From Chryseobacterium elymi (lineage in GTDB: Bacteria > Bacteroidota > Bacteroidia > Flavobacteriales > Weeksellaceae): 64,000 nucleotides of DNA. This document shows positions 51,888-61,970 of this stretch, piece by piece (positions within the stretch are counted from its first letter, which is position 1; the number at the start of each line of letters is the position of its first letter). The stretch lies in the NCBI RefSeq assembly GCF_003385495.1, contig NZ_QNUH01000005.1, positions 186,001 through 250,000 on the forward strand, read 5' to 3'. Position numbers and translations under genes: made by a program. The notes beneath the pieces are model-generated. The model was not told the DNA's origin. It made no database searches and saw only the letters and a program-made list of their open reading frames with translations.

Positions 51888-53216
51888 ATGAACATTTTAA
51901 CAGAAACAAAAGCATTTTTTCCAGGTATTGAAAACATCAGATTTGAAGGTAAAGAAAGTAGAAACCCTATGGCATTCCGTTATTATGATGCAGATAGGAT
52001 CGTGATGGGAAAACCAATGAAAGAATGGATGCGTTTTGCAATGGCATGGTGGCATACTCTGTGTGCAGACGGAAGTGATCCGTTCGGCGGAGCAACGATC
52101 CACCATCCTTGGGATATTGGCAATGATGCGGTTTCCAGAGCTAAACATAAAATGGATGCAGGTTTTGAATTCATGTCTAAAATTGGATTCCAATATTACT
52201 GTTTTCATGATGTAGACTTAGTTGCTCCGGCAGATAACTGGAAAGACTATGAAAAGAATCTTCAGGCTGTTGTAGAATATGCCAAAGAAAAGCAAAAAGA
52301 ATCAGGGATCAAGCTTCTGTGGGGAACAGCTAATGTTTTCACGCATGAAAGATACATGAACGGAGCTTCTACCAATCCTAATTTTGATGTGGTAGCCTGT
52401 GCAGGAACGCAGGTGAAAAATTCCATCGATGCAACCATCGCTCTTGGTGGCGAAAACTATGTGTTCTGGGGTGGCAGAGAAGGTTATATGAGCCTGCTGA
52501 ATACAGAAATGAAAAGAGAAAAAGACCATCTGGCCCGCTTTCTTTCAATGTCCCGTGATTATGCCCGCAATCAGGGATTCAAAGGAACTTTCCTTATTGA
52601 ACCGAAACCGATGGAACCAACCAAACATCAATACGATTACGATTCTGAAACAGTGATTGGATTCCTGAGACATTATGGTTTAGACAAAGATTTTAAACTT
52701 AATATCGAAGTGAACCATGCTACCTTGGCAGGACATACATTCGAGCATGAGCTTCAGGTAGCAGTTGACGCAGGATTGTTGGGAAGTATTGATGCCAATA
52801 GAGGAGATTACCAAAACGGATGGGATACAGATCAGTTCCCTGTTGATTACCGTGATCTCGCGCAAGCCTGGCTGGTACTTCTTCCGGCAGGAGGATTAGG
52901 AAACGGAGGTGTTAATTTTGATGCGAAAATCAGAAGAAATTCTACCGATCCTGAAGATTTATTTATCTCCCACATTTCCGGAATGGATGTTTTTGCCAAA
53001 GGATTATTGGTTGCTGCAGATATACTGGAAAACTCCGATTATAAAAAATTACGTGCAGAACGCTACGCTTCTTTCGACAGTGGTAACGGAAAAGCTTTTG
53101 AAGAAGGGAATCTTACATTGGAAGATCTTCAGAGAATTGCTCATGAGGTTGGTGAACCTCAGGCCAAAAGTGGAAAACAGGAATTGTTTGAAGCAATCGT
53201 GAACATGTATATCTAA
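51888..53216 (+). CDS. xylA: Xylose isomerase
   Basis: Interconverts D-xylose and D-xylulose with two divalent metals. It has 442 residues, the longer class II type. The catalytic His and Asp are in [12 protein letters not shown] (about residues 103-114), substrate residues in [17 protein letters not shown], and metal ligands in [17 protein letters not shown] (about 233-249) and [19 protein letters not shown]. All key motifs are intact. Cytoplasmic. Confidence 0.97.
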   Translation: MNILTETKAFFPGIENIRFEGKESRNPMAFRYYDADRIVMGKPMKEWMRFAMAWWHTLCADGSDPFGGATIHHPWDIGNDAVSRAKHKMDAGFEFMSKIGFQYYCFHDVDLVAPADNWKDYEKNLQAVVEYAKEKQKESGIKLLWGTANVFTHERYMNGASTNPNFDVVACAGTQVKNSIDATIALGGENYVFWGGREGYMSLLNTEMKREKDHLARFLSMSRDYARNQGFKGTFLIEPKPMEPTKHQYDYDSETVIGFLRHYGLDKDFKLNIEVNHATLAGHTFEHELQVAVDAGLLGSIDANRGDYQNGWDTDQFPVDYRDLAQAWLVLLPAGGLGNGGVNFDAKIRRNSTDPEDLFISHISGMDVFAKGLLVAADILENSDYKKLRAERYASFDSGNGKAFEEGNLTLEDLQRIAHEVGEPQAKSGKQELFEAIVNMYI

Positions 53217-53295
53217 ATAATTATAGAAGGCTTTCGTATAACACTAAGGATTTATCAATGGCCTTTCTATTAATGTAATATTAAAAATAATAATT

Positions 53296-56154
53296 ATGAA
53301 CAGATTTCATTTTGCTAAAACCAACAGGGCTGCGATATTTTTCGCCATGGCTCTGTTACCGTCAAGCTTAGCTTATTCTCAAAGTAAAAAAGATACTGTT
53401 GCCAAAGAAAATAAGATAGAAGAAGTTATTGTAATTGGATACGGTACACAGAAAAAAGAAGCGGTTACAGGATCCGTATCGTCCCTTGGCGGAACCGCTC
53501 TCAAAGAAGTTCCTTCGGCAAATATAACGGATGCAATACAAGGCCGTCTTCCAGGAGTTGATATTGGCAGGACCTCTACAAAACCAGGTGCTGTACAACA
53601 GATTCGTATCAGAGGAGAACGTTCATTAACAGGCTCTAATGATCCCTTGATTGTATTGGATGGAATTCCTTTTGTAGGCTCTTTAGGAGATATAAGCCCA
53701 TCAGATATTAAAAGTTTAGACATCCTTAAAGATGCATCTGCCACAGCGATTTATGGATCACGTGGTGCAAATGGAGTCATCTTAATAACAACAAACAGAG
53801 GGTCAAAAGGTCAGAAAGCAAGATTTACCTATAACGGATATACTGGATTTCAGACTATCTTCTCTAAATATCCGGTAATGGATGGACCTAAGTTCGCCAA
53901 ATTACGTGCAGATGCCAAAATGTTTACCAATGCACAGGATGAATTTAATGATATAAATACAGACTGGCAGGATAAATATTACGGTGTAGGATTGATGATG
54001 AACCATGATGTAGGGGTTGCAGGAGGAAGCGAAAAAGGAAATTACAACTTTGGGGTAGCGTATTTTCAGCAGAATGGAGTAGTCCCTTTGCAAAGCTATA
54101 AAAGACTTTCTATCAGAGGTTCCTTAGATCAGGAAGTCAGTAAGTTTATAAAAGTAGGTTTCTCCACAAACTCCAACTTTTCTATCAATGATTTTAACGG
54201 TGTCAGCGGTGCCCCTATGTTAGGCTATTCACCATTGGTTACCCCCTATAATGCCGATGGAAGCCCTAAGACCGTCATGTATAGTGCCATTGATCAGACT
54301 GCTCTCCAGACCAGAGGTATTCTCGAAAGTTTAGGCGATGCCTATGCTGACCGTACCAATGCTTTCAGTTCATACAATAATCTTTATGGAGAATTAAAAA
54401 TCCCAGGTGTTGAAGGTCTTAAATACAGGCTAAATGTTGGTCTTACCTACAGAAATTCAAATAGCGGAACCTATACAGGAACCGGTATACTCAATGTAAA
54501 TCCTGCTACTGAGTCTTCGGCTGGAATTGGAAATTCGCTGACAACACAGTGGGTGTTGGAAAATATACTCTCTTATGACAGAACCTTCGGTAAACATAAA
54601 ATTAGTGCAACGGCATTGTATTCTGCAGAACAGACCAAGTACAACAGCTCATACATATCAGCAAGGGATGTTCCTATTGATGCCTTTCAATACTTTAATT
54701 TAGGCCACGCACAAGGGGAGGTTACAATTGATCCTAATAACCAGGGATATTATAAAAGAGGTCTCATGTCTTTCATGGGAAGAGCCTTATACCAATATGA
54801 CAACCGTTATATGCTGACTGCTACTGTCCGTTCAGACGGAGCTTCAGTTTTAGCTAAAGGGCATCAGTGGCATACTTATCCCGCAGTTTCTGTCGGTTGG
54901 AATATTGCCAATGAAAACTTCCTAAAAGATTCAAAATATATCAATCTGCTTAAACTGAGAGCCGGCTTCGGACAAACTTCTAACCAGTCTGTAGGTCCAT
55001 ATACCACTTTTGGAAGCTTAAGTACCGTTCCTTATAATTTCGGGGATGAATTTGTTATCGGGAATTATGTAAACACAGCGTCAAATGCAAGGTTGGGCTG
55101 GGAGTTTTCAAAAACCTGGAATTATGGACTGGATTTCACTATACTTAACAGAAGAATTAGCGGTACCTTAGAATATTATATCACAAAGACAGAGCAATTA
55201 TTGCTAAGCAAAGGATTGCCTGCATCCAGCGGTTTAGGTTCCGTAACCGAGAACGTGGGAGCATCGGAGAATAAAGGTTTCGAAATATCTCTTAATGGTA
55301 CTATATTCAATAATCCTGATGGGTTTAGCTGGGAAGTCGGAGGTAATTTATATGCCAATAGGAATAAAATCACATCATTAGCTTCCGGGACAGACCGTAA
55401 TGAAGGAAATTTATGGTTTGTAGGTCATAATATCAATGCTTTATATGATTACCAGTACGTAGGATTATGGCAGCATGGAGATCCTTATCTGAGCGTATTG
55501 GAGCCTGGAGGAAATGTAGGAATGATCAAAGTTTTATACACAGGCGGATATAATGCAGACGGAACTCCGATTAGAGCTATCGGACCAGCTGACAGGCAGA
55601 TTATTGATACTAATCCGGATTTTATGGGAGGTTTCAATACAAGATTAGCGTATAAAAACATTGATCTTAGCGTGGTTGGAGCATTTCAGAAAGGTGGAGT
55701 ATTAATCAGTACACTATACGGCTCTTCAGGATATCTCAACAGGCTATCGGGAAGAGGAAATAACGTGGATGTCGATTACTGGACTGAAGAAAATCCAAAC
55801 GTACGCTATCCGAAACCAGGTGGAATGATGAGCGGAGACAATCCGAAATACGGCTCAACTTTAGGCTTATTTGATGGCTCATATGTAAAAATAAGAACCA
55901 TTACAGTAGGTTACAATTTCAATAGAAATACTTTGGAAAATTTAGGAGTAAACAGTCTGAGACTATATGTTACAGTACAGAATCCATTTGTTTTTGGCTC
56001 TCCCTACTACAGAGAATCGGGTATGGATCCGGAGCCGAATTCAAGAGGAAACGAGAATCAGGCCGTAAACTCATATAAAAGCAATCAGTTAGTAATTGGT
56101 ACAAATAATCCTTCTACAAGAAACTATATGATGGGGCTAAACCTAACCTTTTAA
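53296..56154 (+). CDS. susC: SusC-like TonB-dependent outer-membrane transporter
   Basis: A 952-residue TonB-dependent transporter that, with SusD, imports oligosaccharides. Signal region to about residue 29 (ending SLAYSQ), TonB box-like EEVIVIGYGTQKKEAVTGSVS (about 43-63), plug domain with PGVDIGRTSTKPGAVQQIRIRGERSL and LKDASATAIYGSRGANGVI, and a C-terminal beta barrel ending NYMMGLNLTF. Unlike most SusC proteins it lacks the N-terminal carboxypeptidase-regulatory-like (CNA-B) domain: the TonB-box region follows the signal peptide directly. Substrate is likely xylan- or glucuronoxylan-derived, by context. Confidence 0.95.
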   Translation: MNRFHFAKTNRAAIFFAMALLPSSLAYSQSKKDTVAKENKIEEVIVIGYGTQKKEAVTGSVSSLGGTALKEVPSANITDAIQGRLPGVDIGRTSTKPGAVQQIRIRGERSLTGSNDPLIVLDGIPFVGSLGDISPSDIKSLDILKDASATAIYGSRGANGVILITTNRGSKGQKARFTYNGYTGFQTIFSKYPVMDGPKFAKLRADAKMFTNAQDEFNDINTDWQDKYYGVGLMMNHDVGVAGGSEKGNYNFGVAYFQQNGVVPLQSYKRLSIRGSLDQEVSKFIKVGFSTNSNFSINDFNGVSGAPMLGYSPLVTPYNADGSPKTVMYSAIDQTALQTRGILESLGDAYADRTNAFSSYNNLYGELKIPGVEGLKYRLNVGLTYRNSNSGTYTGTGILNVNPATESSAGIGNSLTTQWVLENILSYDRTFGKHKISATALYSAEQTKYNSSYISARDVPIDAFQYFNLGHAQGEVTIDPNNQGYYKRGLMSFMGRALYQYDNRYMLTATVRSDGASVLAKGHQWHTYPAVSVGWNIANENFLKDSKYINLLKLRAGFGQTSNQSVGPYTTFGSLSTVPYNFGDEFVIGNYVNTASNARLGWEFSKTWNYGLDFTILNRRISGTLEYYITKTEQLLLSKGLPASSGLGSVTENVGASENKGFEISLNGTIFNNPDGFSWEVGGNLYANRNKITSLASGTDRNEGNLWFVGHNINALYDYQYVGLWQHGDPYLSVLEPGGNVGMIKVLYTGGYNADGTPIRAIGPADRQIIDTNPDFMGGFNTRLAYKNIDLSVVGAFQKGGVLISTLYGSSGYLNRLSGRGNNVDVDYWTEENPNVRYPKPGGMMSGDNPKYGSTLGLFDGSYVKIRTITVGYNFNRNTLENLGVNSLRLYVTVQNPFVFGSPYYRESGMDPEPNSRGNENQAVNSYKSNQLVIGTNNPSTRNYMMGLNLTF

Positions 56155-56165
56155 AAAGAAAAATC

Positions 56166-58115
56166 ATGATCAATTTAAATAAAAAATTTATCGCTGCTCT
56201 ATTTCTGGCATCATTAACATTCAGTACAGGATGTAATGAGATATTGGATGAACAGCCAAGAGGCATATATACGCCGGAAGATTTTACAACAGAAAGAGGA
56301 ATTACACAAGGAGTTACAGCATTGTACAGACAGATGAGAATGCTTTATGGGAACGGATACTTCTTAAATTCTACCATGACAGGTACTGATGAGGCGACTT
56401 GGGGAAAAGATGCGGATGGTAATTTTAAAGCTTTGGATATGTCTAATAATGGTAATATTGACAGCTCAACATTTCCAACAAGTATGGTGTGGGGATCTGT
56501 TTTTCCTGCCATCAATTCTGCAAATGGGGTTATACAAAACGGTCCTTTAATTAATGTACCCGAATCACTGATTTCAGAAGCAAGATTCTTTAGATCATTT
56601 TATTACTTTTTACTGGTTCAGACCTATGGTGGTGCACCGCTGGATTTGGGTTCAGGAGAACTGGCATTCAATATCTCACCAACAACTACTTCAGTAAGAA
56701 ATACCGTTTCAGAAGTTTACACAAAAGCCATTTTTCCCGATTTAATCAAAGCCATTGATAACCTTCCAGCAAGTCCGAGGGTTACCGGCGGTGTTACCAA
56801 AAATGTTGCGAGATTATATCTTTCAAAAGCATATTTAACGTATGCCTGGTGGCTTCAAAACCCAAACAGTATCCCAACCTATCCGGAGACAACAAGAACA
56901 GATCCTGATGGTCACAATGCACAATGGTACTTCCAAAAAGCTTACGATATTGCATTAGACGGGATCAATAACCCGGGGCCTTACGCTTTACAGCCTACCT
57001 ATTATAATTTGAATCTAGGATCAAATGACCGTAATAAGGAGTGTATGCTGTATGCAGACCATACAGAGACAAGTGCTTATTATAATGAAGGCGTTATTCA
57101 GGCAAGTTACGGGGATGGCTGGTCTCCAAATAATTTTGCTGCCTGGATGATGACCTGGAATTATCCTAATATCAGAAGCAGTACTTCCAGTACATCATGG
57201 TCTGCTGTAAGCTCAGTACAAAGAGCAGCGGTTCAGGATTTGGGACGTCCGTGGACACGTATGGCTCCTACCATTGATGTGATTAAAAATACATTTGCAG
57301 ATAAAACAAATGATTCCAGATATGACGGAACATTCGTGACCACCTACCGCGGTAACTGGGACAAAGCAGGGATGACTCAGACTACCTTGTATAATGCCAA
57401 TAATCTTCCGGTACATCCTGGTGATGCGATCTTAACGTTCCTCAAGGACGATTCTGCACAGCCAACATATCCTTCCAATGCTGGCAATAGTAATATTGGA
57501 GCAGGTACACTTCCGGGAAGAGCAGACTGGATAATTGCACCAAACGGTATCAGCAGAGTAGTATATCCGGGTATATGGAAAATCGGAACGTACCGCACAG
57601 ATAATGGCAACGGCTTAGGATATCCAAATCCAAGTTTAACCCGCCCGTTTGTAGCCGCTAAATTTTCAGAACTTTACTTCTTAGCAGCCGAGGCAGCAGT
57701 TAAAGGAGCTTCCGGATCTATGAGCCCTAGAGATCTTATTAATGTAATCAGAGCCAGAGCAGGAAAATGGGTATGGAGTGTTAGCGGAAACGTTGCAAAA
57801 GTACAGGATAACAGTGCTGCGATGATTGCTGCTACACCAAATACTATTACAATAGATTACATTCTGGCAGAAAGATCCCGTGAGTATTATGGCGAGGGAT
57901 ACAGATGGTATGATCTGGTACGTACGCAGAAATGGGAAGAATATGCAGCTACTTATAAAATTGGAGGTCCTAATTATGGAGACCATACCCCTCAGACGGT
58001 AACGCGTAATATTCAGAAATTCCATTATCTGAGACCAATTCCTCAGGGGCAGCTTGATGCAATGGAAGTTTCTGCCGATATCAAGGCTAAATATCAAAAC
58101 CCTGGTTACAATTAA
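56166..58115 (+). CDS. susD: SusD-like glycan-binding lipoprotein
   Basis: A 649-residue surface lipoprotein with a lipobox FSTGC (Cys23) followed by NEILDEQPRG. It caps the SusC transporter. The SusD helical scaffold is seen in EARFFRSFYYFLLVQTYGGAPL (about 138-159) and the C-terminal family motif ILAERSREYYGEGYRWYDLVRTQKW (about 566-590). It starts 11 bp after susC, as usual for the pair. A terminator follows. Confidence 0.94.
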   Translation: MINLNKKFIAALFLASLTFSTGCNEILDEQPRGIYTPEDFTTERGITQGVTALYRQMRMLYGNGYFLNSTMTGTDEATWGKDADGNFKALDMSNNGNIDSSTFPTSMVWGSVFPAINSANGVIQNGPLINVPESLISEARFFRSFYYFLLVQTYGGAPLDLGSGELAFNISPTTTSVRNTVSEVYTKAIFPDLIKAIDNLPASPRVTGGVTKNVARLYLSKAYLTYAWWLQNPNSIPTYPETTRTDPDGHNAQWYFQKAYDIALDGINNPGPYALQPTYYNLNLGSNDRNKECMLYADHTETSAYYNEGVIQASYGDGWSPNNFAAWMMTWNYPNIRSSTSSTSWSAVSSVQRAAVQDLGRPWTRMAPTIDVIKNTFADKTNDSRYDGTFVTTYRGNWDKAGMTQTTLYNANNLPVHPGDAILTFLKDDSAQPTYPSNAGNSNIGAGTLPGRADWIIAPNGISRVVYPGIWKIGTYRTDNGNGLGYPNPSLTRPFVAAKFSELYFLAAEAAVKGASGSMSPRDLINVIRARAGKWVWSVSGNVAKVQDNSAAMIAATPNTITIDYILAERSREYYGEGYRWYDLVRTQKWEEYAATYKIGGPNYGDHTPQTVTRNIQKFHYLRPIPQGQLDAMEVSADIKAKYQNPGYN

Positions 58116-58140
58116 TATTTATACACATTCATGTTAATAG

Positions 58141-58177
58141 AAGCAAAGTAGATGTATTTATTACATCTGCTTTGTTT
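58141..58177 (+). terminator. Terminator between susD and uxuA
   Basis: AAGCAAAGTAGATGTA and TACATCTGCTTTGTTT form a long stem (two G-T pairs) with a 5-nt loop, ending in TTT. It lies 25 bp after the susD stop, so the hexuronate genes may have their own promoter or depend on readthrough. Confidence 0.75.
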
Positions 58178-58196
58178 AAATGAAAAAATAAAGACT

Positions 58197-59366
58197 ATGG
58201 AGAAAACCTGGCGTTGGTTTGGGAAGAAAGATAAAATCAAATTGGACATGCTGCGTCAAATTGGCGTAGAAGGTATTGTCTCTGCACTTCATGATATTCC
58301 TAACGGAGAAATCTGGTCGTTGGATGCAATTAACGATTATAAAAATTATATAGAAAGTTTCGGACTTCATTGGTCTGTTGTAGAAAGTCTGGCAGTAAGT
58401 GAAGCCATAAAATATGGAGGGGAAAACAGAGATCGGTTAATAGAAAATTACATTCAGAGTCTTGAAAACCTCGGTAAGGCAGGTGTTACAACAGTCTGTT
58501 ATAATTTTATGCCTGTTTTGGATTGGGCAAGAACAGATCTTTATTATCAATGGAAAGACGGTTCATCATCATTATATTTTGATAAAGCTAAATTTGCTTA
58601 TTTCGAAATCCATATTCTGCAAAGAAAAGGCGCGGAAAAAGATTATAATCACGAAATTCTCTCAAAAGTTGAAGAACTGAAAACAACTTTGTCTGAAGAA
58701 GACAATAATGATCTGATTGATTCTATCATTGTGAAAACCCAAGGTTTTGTAAATGGAAATATCAAAGAAGGCGACAAAAATCCTGTTCAATTATTCAAAA
58801 ATCTATTGGCATTATACGATGGAATTGATAAAGATCAGCTCCGTCAGAATATGAAATATTTCCTTGAAAAAATAATGCCTGTCTGCGAAAAATGGAATAT
58901 CCAGATGTGCGTACATCCCGATGATCCGCCTTTTTCATTGTTAGGTTTACCACGAATCGTGACCAATGAAGATGACATCGATTGGTTCCTGAATGCCGTC
59001 GACAATCCTCACAACGGACTCACATTCTGTACGGGTTCTTTAAGTGCCGGCCTTCAGAACGATGTTCCGAAGCTTGCCCAAAAATATGCCCACCGAACAA
59101 AATTTGTCCATTTAAGAAGCACTAATGTTTTTGAAAACGGCGATTTTATCGAAGCGCACCATTTGGAAGGCAGAGGGAAATTAATAGAAGTTATCAAAAT
59201 TTTTGAAAAAGAAAATCCAGATTTGCCAATGCGTGTAGACCACGGTCGTCTTTTGACAGATGATATTGACAAAGGTTACAATCCTGGTTATTCATTCCTT
59301 GGAAGAATGCTTGCCTTAGGACAAATTGAAGGGGTAATGGCAGCCGTCAGTTCTGAGTCCAAATAA
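58197..59366 (+). CDS. uxuA: Mannonate dehydratase
   Basis: Dehydrates D-mannonate to 2-keto-3-deoxygluconate. The ATG at 58197 gives 389 residues starting MEKTWRWFGKKDKIKLDML. An upstream in-frame ATG at 58152 lies inside the terminator stem and is rejected. Family motifs are GVEGIVSALHDIPNGEIWS, VCYNFMPVLDWARTDL (about 99-114), the metal-binding CVHPDDPPFSLLGLPRIV (about 238-255), and LTFCTGSLSAG. It is the first gene of the hexuronate group. Confidence 0.95.
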   Translation: MEKTWRWFGKKDKIKLDMLRQIGVEGIVSALHDIPNGEIWSLDAINDYKNYIESFGLHWSVVESLAVSEAIKYGGENRDRLIENYIQSLENLGKAGVTTVCYNFMPVLDWARTDLYYQWKDGSSSLYFDKAKFAYFEIHILQRKGAEKDYNHEILSKVEELKTTLSEEDNNDLIDSIIVKTQGFVNGNIKEGDKNPVQLFKNLLALYDGIDKDQLRQNMKYFLEKIMPVCEKWNIQMCVHPDDPPFSLLGLPRIVTNEDDIDWFLNAVDNPHNGLTFCTGSLSAGLQNDVPKLAQKYAHRTKFVHLRSTNVFENGDFIEAHHLEGRGKLIEVIKIFEKENPDLPMRVDHGRLLTDDIDKGYNPGYSFLGRMLALGQIEGVMAAVSSESK

Positions 59367-59376
59367 AATTAACTCC

Positions 59377-59458
59377 AAACCCGAAGGGTTTAATTTGATT
59401 AGCCGTAGGTGAAGCCTATGGAAAAATGTAGATTGAATAAACAGAACCCGTAGGGTTC
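59377..59458. repeat. Cluster of three short CCCGAAGGG-type hairpins
   Basis: AAACCCGAAGGGTTT (59377-59391), CCGTAGG...CCTATGG (59403-59421), and GAACCCGTAGGGTTC (59444-59458). Each forms a small stem with a 3-nt or longer loop. They fill the uxuA-uxuB gap. A similar element is at 61832-61844. Confidence 0.75.
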
Positions 59459-59475
59459 AATATCCATCATAAAAA

Positions 59476-60291
59476 ATGAACGAAATATTCAGCATAAAAG
59501 ATAAAATAGCAGTCATTACAGGAGCTTCAGGTGTTCTGGGCGGAAGTTTAGCTAGAAGTTTCATCGAAGCCGGAGCAAAAGTTGTCGCTCTTGGAAGAAA
59601 TCAGGAAACTCTGGACGCTCGTGTTAAAGAATTAGCAGAATTGAACGGTGATGCATTCGCTGTGAAAGCCAATGTAATGAACGTAGAAAGTCTTGAATCT
59701 GCTGCAAAAAAAATCCTTGAAAAATACGGTAAAATAGATATTCTCCTCAATATTGCCGGCGGAAATATTCCTTCTGCAACATTAGCTCCCGACCAATCCT
59801 TTTTCGACCTGAAAATGGAAGCCTGGAACGAAGTAACCGACTTAAATATCAACGGAACGGTCTACCCAAGCTATGTTTTCGGGAAAGTTATGGCAGAACA
59901 AGGCAGCGGAAGCATTGTCAATATTTCATCAATGGCGGCGTATTCAGCGATTACAAGAGTGGCAGGATATTCAGCGGCAAAGTCGGCGATTACGAATTTT
60001 ACACAATGGCTGGCTTCAGATTTAGCTTTAAAATTTGGCGATAAAATTCGTGTCAACGCAATTGCTCCCGGATTTTTCATCGGAGATCAAAACCGGGCAA
60101 TTTTATTAAATCCGGATGGTTCTTTAACCGACCGAAGCAAAAAAGTCATTGCAAAAACCCCAATGGGACGTTTTGGAAATGCAGATGAACTCAACGGAGC
60201 TGTTCAGTTCCTGTGTTCAGACGCAGCAAGTTTTATCACGGGTGCTTTATTGCCTATTGACGGTGGTTTCAGTGCATTCAGTGGTGTTTAA
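59476..60291 (+). CDS. uxuB: SDR-type fructuronate reductase (mannonate oxidoreductase)
   Basis: Reduces D-fructuronate to D-mannonate with NAD(P)H. It is a 271-residue short-chain dehydrogenase: cofactor motif TGASGVLGGS (about residues 15-24), NNAG-equivalent NIAGGN, catalytic Ser in NISSMAAYS and YSAAKSA (Tyr-x3-Lys). The classical UxuB is a much longer, unrelated polyol-type enzyme, so this is an alternative form found in Bacteroidota. Context (uxuA, uxaC adjacent) supports the assignment. Other SDR activity cannot be excluded. Confidence 0.85.
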   Translation: MNEIFSIKDKIAVITGASGVLGGSLARSFIEAGAKVVALGRNQETLDARVKELAELNGDAFAVKANVMNVESLESAAKKILEKYGKIDILLNIAGGNIPSATLAPDQSFFDLKMEAWNEVTDLNINGTVYPSYVFGKVMAEQGSGSIVNISSMAAYSAITRVAGYSAAKSAITNFTQWLASDLALKFGDKIRVNAIAPGFFIGDQNRAILLNPDGSLTDRSKKVIAKTPMGRFGNADELNGAVQFLCSDAASFITGALLPIDGGFSAFSGV

Positions 60292-60408
60292 GATTAGTAT
60301 TATTTTTCTTCATATAGTAGTTGCAAGGCCTTAGATGATCTTATAGATTTCAATTAAGGTCTTGCTTTTAAAGATTTTCATAAAATCAAATCACTTTTAA
60401 ATTGAATA

Positions 60409-61827
60409 ATGACTCATTCCATTAAAAATAAAGAAGTTTTCGGAGAATCATTTTTGCTGGAATCAGCAAAGGCAGAAAATCTATATTTCGGATATGCGAA
60501 AGAAATGCCGATTATCGATTACCATAATCATCTTGAGCCGGACGTGATTTCAAATAATCAGAATTTCCGCTCTCCGACAGCAATTTGGCTGGATGGTGAC
60601 CATTACAAATGGCGGGCAATGAGGAATTTTGGGATTGATGAACAATTCGTTTCCGGCAAAGCTTCAGATTTAGAGAAATTTAGAAAGTGGTCAGAAGTTG
60701 TCCCTTTTACGCTTCGTAATCCTTTATTTCACTGGAGTCATTTAGAACTTAAAAATCCATTCGGAATCAAACAATATCTTTCCCCGAAAAATGCAGATTC
60801 TGTTTATCATCAGATGAATGAAAGTTTGCAGACCGCAGATTTTTTACCACAATCCATCATCCGGAATTTCAAAGTACAGGCACTTTGCACAACAGACGAT
60901 CCTTCTGATGATTTGAATTATCATAAAGCCTTAAGCAATAGCGGTTTCAAAACAAAAATTTTACCTGCTTTCCGACCGGATTCTTACATCAATATCATCA
61001 ATCCTGAGCAATATCTTTCAAACATCAAAAAGCTTGAAAATGTTTGCGAAACTTCAATCGAATCAGTTTCCGATTTATTAAATGCACTTCAATCCAGAAT
61101 CAATTATTTCGCAGAAATCGGAGCTAAAGTGGCCGACCACGGCTTTGAATATTTTCCCGATACCACAAAATGGAATCTGGAATTGGAAACCGAATTTTCA
61201 GAATTTTTGAAAGGAAATAATCCATCATTCTCAAATCCGGAAGCCTTATGCGGTTATCTGTTGAAAGAGCTTTGCAAAATGTACTCTGAAAAAGGCTGGG
61301 TTCAGCAATTTCACGTCGGAGCAACCAGAAACAATAATTCAGAGATGCTGAAAAAAATTGGTATTAATACCGGATATGATGCCATTGGAGAACAATATTT
61401 TGCACACAGATTGAGCATCCTTCTGGACGAACTTAATTCTGCCGGACAGCTCACTAAAACCATTATTTATAACCTTAATCCAACTTTCAATGAAGTTTTA
61501 GCGACACTTGCCGGAAACTTCAATGAAGGCGGAATGAAGTCTAAAGTTCAGTTTGGTGCAGCCTGGTGGTTTCTCGATCAATTAGACGGAATGAAAAAAC
61601 AGATGAACACGCTTTCCAACATCGGTCTTATCAGCACTTTTGTTGGGATGCTTACAGATTCCAGAAGTCTCCTGTCGTTCTCAAGACACGATTATTTCAG
61701 AAGACTTTTATGCAATATGTTCGGCAGCGAAATGGAAAGAGGATTGCTTCCCAATGATGAAGAATGGGTAGGAAAAATCATTCAGGATATCAGTTATCAC
61801 AACACGAAAAATTATTTTGAACTATAG
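60409..61827 (+). CDS. uxaC: Glucuronate (uronate) isomerase
   Basis: Converts D-glucuronate to D-fructuronate and D-galacturonate to tagaturonate. It has 472 residues of the amidohydrolase fold: the HxH metal site in PIIDYHNHLEPD (about residues 25-36), LCTTDDPSDDLNYH, QFHVGATRNNN, and C-terminal LLSFSRHDYFRRLLCNM. It is the first enzymatic step for hexuronates in this cluster. There is no altronate branch here, so glucuronate is the preferred substrate. Confidence 0.95.
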   Translation: MTHSIKNKEVFGESFLLESAKAENLYFGYAKEMPIIDYHNHLEPDVISNNQNFRSPTAIWLDGDHYKWRAMRNFGIDEQFVSGKASDLEKFRKWSEVVPFTLRNPLFHWSHLELKNPFGIKQYLSPKNADSVYHQMNESLQTADFLPQSIIRNFKVQALCTTDDPSDDLNYHKALSNSGFKTKILPAFRPDSYINIINPEQYLSNIKKLENVCETSIESVSDLLNALQSRINYFAEIGAKVADHGFEYFPDTTKWNLELETEFSEFLKGNNPSFSNPEALCGYLLKELCKMYSEKGWVQQFHVGATRNNNSEMLKKIGINTGYDAIGEQYFAHRLSILLDELNSAGQLTKTIIYNLNPTFNEVLATLAGNFNEGGMKSKVQFGAAWWFLDQLDGMKKQMNTLSNIGLISTFVGMLTDSRSLLSFSRHDYFRRLLCNMFGSEMERGLLPNDEEWVGKIIQDISYHNTKNYFEL

Positions 61828-61831
61828 GAAA

Positions 61832-61844
61832 GTCCCGAAGGGAC
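61832..61844. repeat. Short hairpin GTCCCGAAGGGAC
   Basis: A perfect 5-bp stem GTCCC/GGGAC around GAA, right after uxaC. It is related to the CCCGAAGGG elements at 59377-59458. Confidence 0.7.
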
Positions 61845-61900
61845 GACTTAGCAAAGAATAGGATGAAAATCTTATCAAAAAAAATTATTCAGAATTCAAT

Positions 61901-61933
61901 AAACCTTATAGGTTTTTAAAACCTATAAGGTTT
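61901..61933. repeat. Perfect 16-bp inverted repeat between uxaC and kdgK
   Basis: AAACCTTATAGGTTTT and AAAACCTATAAGGTTT mirror each other around one T. It is similar in plan to the 8701-8729 palindrome (both contain AACCTT/AAGGTT). It overlaps an in-frame TTG at 61932 that is probably not the kdgK start. Confidence 0.8.
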
Positions 61934-61970
61934 GAAAAGAGTAAAAACAATCGAAGGGTTCAACAAAAAA

